A program made the translations under genes and the position numbers. This document shows, piece after piece, positions 9,765 to 20,932 of a stretch of DNA of 64,000 bases. How positions within the stretch are numbered: position 1 is the first letter of the stretch; every line of letters begins with the position of its first letter. The notes under the pieces were generated by a model that was not told the origin of the DNA, made no database searches, and saw only the letters and a program-made list of their open reading frames with translations. Origin of the DNA: Microglena sp. YARC. Its lineage: Eukaryota > Chlorophyta > Chlorophyceae > Chlamydomonadales > Chlamydomonadaceae. The stretch covers positions 1 to 64,000 of the forward strand of contig JAJSRW010001619.1 in NCBI GenBank assembly GCA_022414725.1, read 5' to 3'.

Positions 9765-12205
9765 TGTTTTGACCTCCATGCATAACAATATCACTCCTGT
9801 AATCAAAGTGTTTCCTTTTGTGATCAACATGCATGGCCACAGCAGTCCTATAACGACTCCATTGTCTGTATTGCCTTTTTCGACCACCTTGCATAGCAAT
9901 ATCACTCCTATCACTGTGTTGCCTTTTGTGACCACCATGCATGGCCACAGCACTCCTACAAACACTGTATTGCCTGTACTGCCTTCTGTGACCACCATGC
10001 ATGGCCACATCACTCCTACAAACACTGTATTGCCAGTATTGCCTTTTGTGACCACCATGCATGGCCACATCACTCCTACAAACACTGTACTGCCTGTATT
10101 GCCTTGTGTGACCACCATGCATGGCCACATCACTCCTACAAACACTGTATTGCCTGTCTTGCCTTTTGTGACCACCTTGCATGGCCACATCACTCCTACA
10201 AATACTGTATTGCCTGTATTGCCTTTTGTGACCACCATGCATGGCCACATCACTCCTACAAACACTGTATTGCCTGTATTACCTTTATGGCCACCTTGCA
10301 TGGCCACATCACTCCTACAAACACTGTATTGCCTGTATTGCCTTTTGTGACCACCATGCATGGCCACATCACTCCTACAAACACTGTATTGCCTGTATTG
10401 CCTTTGTGGCCACCATGCATGGCCACATCACTCCTACAAACACTGTATTGCCTGTATTGCCTTGTGTGACCACCATGCATGGACACATCACTCCTACAAA
10501 CACTGTATTGCCTGTATTGCCTTTGTGGCCACCTTGCATGGCCACACCACTCCTACAAACACTTTATTGCCTGTATTGCCTTTTGTGACGACCATGCATG
10601 GCCACACCACTCCTACAAACACTGTATTGCCTGTTTTGCCTTTTGTGACCACCATGCATGGCCACACCACTCCTACAAACACTGTATTGCCTGTATTGCC
10701 TTTTGTGACCACCATGCATGGCCACATCACTCCTACAAACACTGTATTGCCTGTATTGCCTTTGTGGCCACCTTGCATGGCCACACCACTCCTACAAACA
10801 CTGTATTGCCTGTATTGCCTTTTGCGACCACCATGCATGGCCACACCACTCCTACAAACACTGTATTGCCTGTATTGCCTTTGTGGCCACCTTGCATGGC
10901 CACACCACTCCTACAAACACTGTATTGCCTGTATTGCCTTTTGTGGCCACCATGCATGGCCAAACCACTCCTACAAACACTGTATTGCCTGTATTGCCTT
11001 TTGTGACCACCATGCATGGCCACACCACTCCTACAAACACTGTATTGCCTGTATTGCCTTTTGTGACCACCATGCATGGCCACACCACTCCTACAAACAC
11101 TGTATTGCCTGTATTGCCTTTTGTGACCACCATGCATGGCCACACCACTCCTACAAACACTGTATTGCCTGTATTGCCTTTTGTGACCACCATGCATGGC
11201 CACACCACTCCTACAAACGCTGTATTGCCTGTATTGCCTTTTGAGACCAATATGCATGGCCACAGCACTCCTATACCCACTGTATTGCCTGTATCGCCTT
11301 TCTGACCAACATGCATGGCCACATCACCCCCGTAACTACTGTTTTGCCTGTATTGCCTGTAATGCCTTTTTTCACCACCATGCATGGCCACAGCACTCCT
11401 ATAACCACAATACTGCCTGTAATGCCTTATTTCGCCAGCATGCATGGACCCAGCACTCCTGTGACCACTGTATTGTATGTATTGCCTTCTTCAACCGCCA
11501 TGCATGGCCGCAGCACTCCTACAAACACTGTATTGCCTGTATTGCCTTTTGTGAATAACATATATGGTCACATCGCTCATATAACCACTGTATTGCCTGT
11601 CTTGCCTTTTGTGACCACCATGCATGGCCACATCACTCCTACAAACACTGTATTCCGGGTATTACCTTTTTTGACCAACGTACATGGCCACACCGCTCCT
11701 AAAACAACGGTACTGCCTGTATTGCTTTTTGACCAGCATGCATGGCCACATCGCTCCTGAATCTACTGTATAGCCTGTATTGCCTTTTGTGACTACCATG
11801 CATGGCCACACCGCTCCTGTGACAACAATACTGCCTGTATTGCTTTTTTTGACCAACATGCATGGCCACATCGCTCCTGAATCTACTGTTTAGCCTGTAT
11901 TGCCTTGTGTGACCACCATGCATGGCCACATCGCTCCTGTATCCACTACATAGCTTGTATTGCCTTTTGTGACTACCATACATGGCCACATCGCTCCTAT
12001 AATCACGATACTGCCTGTATTGCTTTTTTTTACCACCATGCATGGCCACAGCACTCCTATAACCACAGTCCTGCCTGTATTACCCTTTTTCACCACCATG
12101 CATGGCCACAGCAGTCCTGTAACCACTGTATTGCCTGTATTGCCTTTTCAACCACCATGCATAGCCACAGCACCCATATACCTACTATGCTGTCTGGATG
12201 CCTAA
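9765..12205. repeat. 60-bp satellite array, about 40 units
   Basis: The unit carries CCACCATGCATGGCCACA, CACTCCTACAAACACTG and TATTGCCTGTATTGCC. Units at 9940-11250 are nearly identical (period 60, sometimes 59); both flanks are diverged. Since 60 is a multiple of 3, several frames on both strands stay open and read as 20-residue repeats (MHGHTTPTNTVLPVLPFVTT on +). No evidence selects one as real. Each unit has the CCATGCATGG palindrome. Confidence 0.97.
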
Positions 12206-12232
12206 TACACTACCACACCACCACACCTAGAT

Positions 12233-12415
12233 AGAGGTCGGCAATATGATATCATATGATGCCGGCGGTCTGACTAGGTAACTTTGGCCTGGGGCATCAT
12301 ATCATATGATATTACATCATATGATTTGTGTATGATATCATATGATTTGTGTATGATATCATATGATATCATACTCGTCTTTGGTCGACATCATATGATT
12401 TGCAGTTCCCTACAC
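12233..12415. repeat. Palindromic element C, copy 2
   Basis: GGCAATATGATATCATATGA, GATGCCGGCGGTCTG, several TGATATCATATGATTTG units and CATCATATGATTTGCAG. Same block order as 9320-9490, on the other side of the 60-bp satellite. Confidence 0.85.
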
Positions 12416-12599
12416 CTAGAAGATTGCTATCGCTCACTCTCCTAGGTTAACTTGTGATCAGGTGGACTATCAGCCTTCATACTGCCCACTGCATGCAGGC
12501 AGAGAACGCATGGGTAGCATAAACACTATTTCTCCAAAATCCTTCAGACAGAATGTTACCACAGAGCGGCAGACAGTTGAAAGATATGTTTCTTGTTTG

Positions 12600-12760
12600 T
12601 ATCACTGTTTCTTTCTAAAGCTACACGTAGCAGCTTCTAGGCAAACTGAAGCAAGCAGGTGCTTCTGAAAGCTTTGGGCTTACCCCAGTGGCTGGATGGT
12701 GGAGCTGGCGGGAAGCTGCCCTGAGTAGCCTTTAAATGAAACAGTGCTCTTTATCATGAT
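12600..12760. repeat. Diverged MITE A fragment
   Basis: AGCTACACGTAGCAGCTTCTAG at the left and ACCCCAGTGGCTGGATGG, GAGCTGGCGGGAAGCTGCCC at the right. Confidence 0.7.
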
Positions 12761-14084
12761 ACGATCCAAGAAGAGAGCAGATTCAGAAGTGCTGATATAT
12801 GTGTTTTCTTGCATTGCAATGAATGCATGAGATAACGCCTATAAACTTGGGCAGTTGGTCAATACCATTACCTTCTAACCGTACACCATTATCCAGCGTC
12901 ATACAGGGCAGTGGAAATGTACCAACCCTACACAAGCATCTTTCCAAGGATCACCCCAGACCACCCGACCATGTTAATTAGGATCTTCTCACGCCACTAA
13001 TTTGACCACAAAAGCAACGCTGTCGATTCAATTTGCGCAATTTACCTGGGCCAGGCTCGTCGACCTCGCAAGGGAGGGCCGCAGGCGCAGCAGAGAACTG
13101 GCGAGCGCATTGAGTGCTGCTCGCTGCTGCAAGTTTCCACGCGCTGCAGAGCGTCTGGTATTTCCGGAGCATCATGCAATTCGTCGAGCAGAATCAAGCT
13201 ATAAAAAAGCTTATGACTGAAGGCTTACCCACGTATTAGTCTCTATCTTGACACCGGGGTTGGCACGTAGTGTTTTATCCTACTATGCATGTGGCGTGTG
13301 CACACACACGCACAGTGTGTAGGATGAGCTCACCGGGATGAGCTTAATTGCGTAGGGGGCTTCGCCCAAACGTCGCAGATCATACGCCAATTGGAACGGG
13401 GCCAATTCAGATTTCATTCTGGACCCTCCTCTCAGGCAAGCATCCTCGTCTTGCGACATTCTCGTGCAACCGATCTCTGCACCTCACACCCGCACCCTAC
13501 CACCTTTCGCGCAGATCCACACCGATCTTCACATGCTCTGCCTACAGTGGTGCACTGTGTACCTGTTTTCAAACTCCTGTAGCTAGGTTGACAGTCGCAC
13601 CCTCTGTTTTCTGATGGTGACCATCTGACTGCACCCACAACCATAAAAAAAGCAGCCTTTTCCAGCCCTCTACAGCCTTCATCCTTACAGTCCTCGACAG
13701 CCTACAGCCTGACAGCCCTGGACAGCCCGAAACATTCAGCCCTCTACCTTTCCCTCTGTCTACAGTGCCCACCCAAGCCGTGCCCACCCAAGCCCACCCA
13801 AGTCCGTAATACCCCTCCGCCTGCCACATGAAAGCAGCCTAGAAATTACCCAACGTCCTCTTGAAGAAGACCTGCTTCCCCTCCTCCATATCCTCTAAAA
13901 AGTGGGGGGCACAGTTTTTCGTGCTGCTGAAACACCTGAGTGGGCAGCTCAAACAAAACCACCCACGTCCTGCTCCTGGTAGATCCTTGCCACCTCGATC
14001 CCCCAACTAGCCCGCACACCTGGTCCCAAGCTTGGGCCGCGCCACACCTCCACCCGCCCGCCTGGCGTTGTACAGCTATTCTAC
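12761..14084. other. No gene recognised; TRAPPC1 upstream region
   Basis: 13640-13815 is CAGCC/CCCACCC-rich low complexity. 13840-14084 immediately precedes the TRAPPC1 ATG and should hold its 5' UTR and promoter; no TATA box stands out. The minus strand of 13846-13910 could encode a short C-terminal peptide, but nothing supports it. Confidence 0.5.
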
Positions 14085-17000
14085 ATGGTGCTGTACAACA
14101 TATACATCTACGACCGATCAGGCTCCTGCATCCACTACCATGAGTGGTACCGCCCCAAGAGCGTGAGGCAGGGGGCGGGTTCAGCTGATGGTGACCAGAA
14201 ACAGATGTTTGGACTGTTTTGGACACTGAGCAACTTCTGTGCAACAATGGATCCAACGGCGTGAGTGCAACTGCGTGGGCTTTTTCTTCTTCTTTTTCTC
14301 TTTGACTATTTTTGCCAATGACATCAACCTCTGTGCAACAAGGATCCAACGGCATGAGTGAAACTGTGTGTTTTCTTTCTTCTTTCTTTCTTTTCTTCTT
14401 TTTTGAATGTTTTGGACACTGAGCAGCTTCTGAGCAACAATGAATGCAAAGGCGCGAGTGCAACTGCGGGGGGGGGGGGGGGGATTTAGGTTTTTCTTTC
14501 TCACTGTTTTGACTGTTTTGGACACTGAGCAACTTCTGTACGACAATGGATCCAACGGCGTGAGTGCACTTGCTTGGGTTTTACTTTTTCTTTTTTACTG
14601 TTTTTGCCAATGACAATCAACCAATGAGCAACAAGGGATCCAACGGCGTGAGCGAAACTGTTTTTTTTCTTCTTCTCTCTTTCTTTCTTCTTTTTTGAAT
14701 GTTTTGGACACTGAGCAACTTCTGTGCGTCAATGGATCCAACAACCAGTTTTTGTTTTTACGGCGACGCGTCGCCACTGCGTAGCCCACCAGTCGTGGCT
14801 GGGCGACGTATGGGTTTGGCTAAACTAGTCAGAATTGGCCTTTCGTCGCCCGCCCGTCGCCCATTCCGTCGCCCCAAATTAGTCCAGTGATGTGGCAGAG
14901 TGGCAGAAATTGAAGGAGTGAGTGCAGCTGCTTTTTTTCTTTTTCTTTTCTTTTTTTTTTTTTGCTGTTTTAGACAGTGAACAACTTCTGTGCGGCGATG
15001 AATCCGAAGGCGTGGGTGCAACAGTGTGGTTTTTCTTTTTGACTGTTATTGCCAACGACAACAAGCTATGTGCAACAAGGGATCCAACAGCGTGAGTGAA
15101 ACTGTGTTTTTTCTTCTTCTTTCTTTCTTTCTTCTTTTTTGAATGTTTTTGACACTGAGCAACTTATGTGCGACAAAGGATCCAACGGCGGGAGTGCAGC
15201 TGCTTTTTTTCTTTTTCTTTTTCTTTTTCTTTTTCTTTTTGGCTGTTTTGGACAGTGAACAACTTATGTGCAGCGATGAATCCGAAGGTGTGGGTGCAAC
15301 AGCGTGTTTTTTTCTTTTACTTTTTTTCTTTTTCTTTTTCTTTTGACTGTTTTTGCCAATGACAACAACCTCTGTGCGACAATGGATCCAAAGGCGTGAG
15401 TGCAACTGCGTTTTTAACTCTTATTTCGTTCCCCTTTTTCTCTTTTTGACTGTTCTTGACACTGAGTAACTTCTGTGCGACAATGGATCCAAGGATGTGA
15501 GTGCTACTGCGTGGGTTTTTTCTTCTTCTTTTTCTTTTGGACTATTTATGCCAATGACAACAGCTACTGTTTGATAATGCATCCAACGGTGTGAGTGCAA
15601 CTGCGTGGGTTTTTTCTTCTTCTTTTTCTTTTTGAATATTCTTGCCATTGACAACAGCTTCTGTGTGATAATGCATCCAACGGTGTGAGTGCTACTGCGC
15701 TTTTTCCTTCTTCTTTTTCTTTTTGGCTGTTTTGGACAGTGAACAACTTCCGTGCGGCAATGGATGCAAAGGCGTGAGTGCAACTACGTGGTTTTTTTCC
15801 TTTTCTCTTTGGCTGTTTTGGATAGGGAACAACTTCTGTGTGCCCCCACCACCACCCACCACCACCATCAGCACCACCACCACCACCACCACCACCCACC
15901 ACCCACCACCACCCACCACCACCACCACCCACCCACCACCACCACCACCACCACCACCCACCCACCACCAACACCACCACCAACACCCACCACCACACCC
16001 ACCACCACCCACCCACCACCAACACCAACACCACCAACACCACCAACACCCACCACCAACACCAACACCCACCCACCACCAACACCACCAACACCAACAC
16101 CACCAACATCACCCACCACCAACACCAACACCCACTCACCACCAAGACCACCACCCACCCACCACCAACACCACCACCCACCCACCACCTCCACCACCAC
16201 CCACCACCACCACCAACACCACCACCCACCACCTCCACCAACACCCACCACCTCCACCAACACCCACCACCAACACCAACACCAACACCAACACCACCAC
16301 CACCACCACCACCACACCACCACCACCACCACCACCCACCCACCCACCACCACCACCCACCCACCCACCACCACCACCCACCCACCCACCCGACACCACC
16401 ACACACCCACCCACCACCACCACCACCACCCACCCACCACCTCCACCACCACCCACCACCAAAACCACCACCACCACCCACCACCACCACCCACCCACAA
16501 CCACCACCACCACCATCACCCACCCACCACCACCATCACCCACCCACCACCACCCACCCACCCACCACCACCACCACCACCACCCACCCACCATTTCCAG
16601 AGCCACGAAGCTGCCTCTAGGCACGCCTCGTATGATAGGTGAGGGATCAGTGTTCCATAGCTTCACCACCAACACGTACAAGCACGCACACACATGCACA
16701 CATACACATAAACACACCTTCACTTGTACACACACACGTACACACACATACACACACGCCCCATCACTACCACAATAATTTGCAGAGCCACCAAGCTGCC
16801 TCTAGGCACGCCTCGCAAGATAGGCGAGGGATCAGTGTTCCATAGCTTCACCACCAACACATACAAGCTTCACTTTTTGGAGACACCTTCGGGGGTCAAG
16901 GTAGGCTTGCTTGCTCCCGCTGGTTCTCTTGTCTGTGTTAGTGTGTGTCTGTGTGTGTTTGTGTCTCAGCGTATGTGTGTATGTGTGTGTTTGTCCATAG

Positions 17001-20000
17001 CTTTACCACCGACACATACAAGCTTCACTTCTTAGAGCCACCTACGGGGGTCAAGGTAGGCTTGCTTGCTCACGCTGGTTCTCATGTGTGTGTTTGTGTG
17101 TGTGTGTTCGTGTGTGTGTATGTGTGTGTGTGTGTATGCGTGTGCGTGTGTGTATGCATGTGTGCGTGTAGGCGTGTGCATGTGTGTGGATGCATGTGTG
17201 TGTGTGTGTATGCGTGCATGTGCGTGTGTGTTTGTGTATGCTTGCGTGCACATGTGTGTGTGTGCGCGTGTGTGTTTTCATGTGTGCACGTGTGTATGCA
17301 TGCGTGTGTGTGTGTGTAAGCATGCGTGTGTGTATGTGTGCGTGCCCATGTGTGTGTATGCATGTGTGCGTGCGTGTGTATGTGTGGGTGCGCGTGTGTG
17401 TGTATGCATGTGCGTGTATGCATGTGTGTGTGTGTGCGCGTGTGTGTACATGCATGCGTGTGTATGCATGTGTGTGTGCGTGTGTGTATGCATACGTGTG
17501 TGTATCCATGCGTGTGTGTATGCATGTGTGTGTGCATGGGTGCATGCGCGTGTGCATGCACGCGTGTGTGTTAGCATGCGTGCGTGTGTGTTTGCTCTCC
17601 CTACATCTCTTGGCTGGTTGGGAGGAGCTTTCGCTGCATCAGAGGGCCAGATGACGTTAGTTGGAATATTTGTCTGTGTGTGTTTGAGGGGGGTGTGGGG
17701 GAGTATGTGTGCGTGTGTATGCATGCGTGCGTGTGTGTATGTGTTTGCTATCCCTGGGTCATTTGGCTGCTTGGCTTTCGCTGCATCAGAGGGCCAGATG
17801 ACGTTAGTTGAAATGTGTGTTTATGCATGTGTGTGTTTGCGTTCATGTGTGTGTGTGTATGCATGCGTGTGTTCATGTGTGTGTATGCATGTGTGTGTGT
17901 TCATGAGAGTGTATGCATGCGTTTGTGTGTTCATGTGTGTGTGTATGCATGAGTGCGTGTGTTTGCATGCGTGTATGTGTGCTTGCATGTGTGTGTGTAT
18001 GCATGCGTGTGTGTGTGTATGCATGCGTGTGTGTGTGTTTGCTCTCCCTGATTCACTTGGGTGTTTGGTAGTAGCTTTCGCTGCATCAGAGGGCCAGACG
18101 CCAGTTGGAATGTGTGTGTGTGTGTGCTTATGTGTGTGTATATGTATGCATGTGTGTGTCTGTGTTGTTCTCCTGGGTCACTAGGTTGTTTGATAGTAGC
18201 TTTCGCTGCATCAGAGGGCCAGATGATGTCAATTGGAACATGTTGTGGGAATGGCTACACTTCCGTTAACATCACGTCAGCTGGTGTATACATCTCCTAC
18301 CTCCCAGCCAAGGAGATGGTGCCGAACAAGTTATATGCAGCGTCGCAAGCGACGCTAAAAAATGGCGGAGAGTGTTTGCAACGGAGCGACAGGAAGCCAG
18401 TCAGTTATGAGACCGTTGACTGACGGGTCAAGCTTCGTCTCGGTCAGACGGTCACACAGACAGACAAATGGAGAACCCTGGGGGCTCCGCCAAGACATTT
18501 ATGTTGTCACACCAGCGACAAGAACAGCATTGTGGTGGTGGTGGTGGTGGCCATATGTTGCGTCGGGAAGACCACCACCACCATAGCCAGCTAGTATGTT
18601 GCGTCGGGAAGACGTTCTTGTCTTCGACTTCTTCAGATGCTAAGCCCTGATGTGATACAATGTCAGTTTGGGATAAATTGATAGACAGTTACATCCCCAG
18701 ATGGTAAAGAAGCAAATCACTGCGTGAAAGACAGGCTGTCTGCCCTTACCATTTTATGCAGTGTGGCGCAGGTTATACTGCTATCCCTGACCCTCAGCTG
18801 TCACTTCTGCGCCATCAGTTTTCATCATATTCTCATCTAATCATTTTCCAAAAATGATTTCATCGTGGCCATCAAATATCTTGTGAATGAATTGTGTCAT
18901 GCCATTTTTGCATCAACATACCTGTTTCAGATTGTGCTGAACACAAGCACCCCCATGTCCACCAACCAACCAACCGCCAACCACCAACCACCAACATGCA
19001 TGTTTCCTGTTTCAGATTGTGCTGAACACAAGCACTCCCATGCCCACCAACCAACCAACCAACCGCCAACCACCAACCACCAACATGCATGTTTCCTGTT
19101 TCAGATTGTGCTGAACACAAGCACCCCCATGTCCACCAACCAACCAACCAACCGCCAACTGCCAACCACCAACCACCAACATGCCTGTGTCCTGTTTCAG
19201 ATTGTGCTGAACACAAGCACCCCCATGTCCACCAACCAACCAACCAACCAACCGCCAACTGCCAACCACCAACCACCAACATGCATTTGTCCTGTTTAAG
19301 ATCGTGCTGAACACAAGCACCCCCATGTCCACCAACCACCAACTACCAACATGCCTGTTTCCCGTTTCAGATTGTGCTGAACACAAGCATCCCCCATGTC
19401 CATCAACCACCAACCATTCAACCACCAACCACCAACACGCATGTTTCCTGTTTCAGATTTTGCTGAACACAATCACCCCCATGTCCACCAACCACCAACC
19501 ACCAACATGCCTGTTTCCCGTTTCAGATCGTGCTGAACACAAGCACCCCCATGTCCACCAACCACCAACTACCAACAAGCCTGTTTCCCGTTTCAGATCG
19601 TGCTGAACACAAGCCGGGATATTGGCGATCTTCAAGAACTGATGAATCAAGTGTACGACGATGTGTTTGTGCAGACTGTGGTGAAGAATCCGCTGTACGA
19701 GCCAGGCAAACAGTTGGGGTGAGTGTACTGAGGGTGCCTGCATCGGGAGGCAGAGGGAGGGATGGGGGGGGGGGGGGGGGGGGGACAAATGTATGATGAT
19801 GTGTTGGTGCAGGCAGTGGTGAAGAATCTGCTGTACGAGCCAGGCAAACAGTTGGGCGTGAGTGTACTGAGGTGCATGCATCGGGAGGCAGAGGGAGGAT
19901 GGGGGAGGGGTCGTGGAGGTGAGGTGTGTGTGGGTGTGGTGGGTGGGGGGGTGGGGGGGGGAGCGTTATGATGATGTGTTTGTGCAGGCAGTGGTGAAGA

Positions 20001-20777
20001 ATCTGTTGGACGAGGCAGGCCATGAGTTGGGGTGAGTGTACTGAGGTGTATGCATCGGGAGGCAGAGGGAGGGATGGGGAGGGTCGTGGAGGTGTTGTGT
20101 GGGGGGGGGGAGGGGGGGGGAGCGTATGATGATGTGTTTGTGCAGGCAGTGGTGAAGAATCTGTTGTGCGAGGCAGGCCAAGAGTTGGGTGAGTGTACTG
20201 AGGTGCCTGCATCAGGAAGCAGAGGGAGGATGGGGGGATCATGGAGGTGAGGTGTGTGTGTGGTGGGGGGGGGGGGGGGAATCAAGTGTACGACGATGTG
20301 TTTTGTGCAGACTGTGGTGAAGAATCCGCTGTACGAGCCAGGTAAACAGTTGGGGTGAGTGTACTGAGGGTGCATGCATAAGGAGGCAGAGGATTAGGTG
20401 GAATGGGCGAGGTGGGAGGGATGGGATGGGTGAGGTCGGGAGGATGGGTGAGGTGGGGAGGATGGGTGAGGTGGGGAGGGAAGGGATGGGGTGGGGTGGG
20501 ATGGGGTTAGGTGGGAGAGGGATGGGGTGAGGTGGGAAGGATGGGTGGGATGGTGAGGTTACAGGGGTGAGGTGGGTGGGTGAGGGTATAGAGAGTGATT
20601 GGGATGGGGGTTAGGGGTTTATGCTTTTAGACAGCAGTTTGTTGTGGTATGGGATTAAGGGTACAGAGTGTGATGTGGATATGGTAATGTTTTATTGGGT
20701 CGAAGGTGTACGGTTTTAGGCAGAGGGTGGGATGAGAGGGGGGTTAGGGTAAAGAGGGTACAGAGGGTGCAGGGTTC

Positions 20778-20811
<34 letters not shown>

Positions 20812-20899
20812 GTAACAACAACAACAACAACAAGAACAAGAACAACAAGAACAACAGTAACAGCAACAACAAGAAATGTAACAACAACAACAACAACAA

Positions 20900-20932
<33 letters not shown>

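Noticed and set aside
9661..11760. Long open frames on both strands (up to 294 codons) with 20-residue repeats
   Set aside because: They follow from a 60-bp satellite whose period is a multiple of 3; frames are open on both strands at once and no start, domain or splice signal favours any.
15564..16778. Pro/Thr/His-rich and Gly/Val/Trp-rich frames of up to 350 codons
   Set aside because: Pure CCA/CCCA microsatellite inside TRAPPC1 intron 1.
16945..18184. Cys/Val-rich 372-codon frame and Thr/His frames opposite
   Set aside because: TG/TGCATG microsatellite in TRAPPC1 intron 2.
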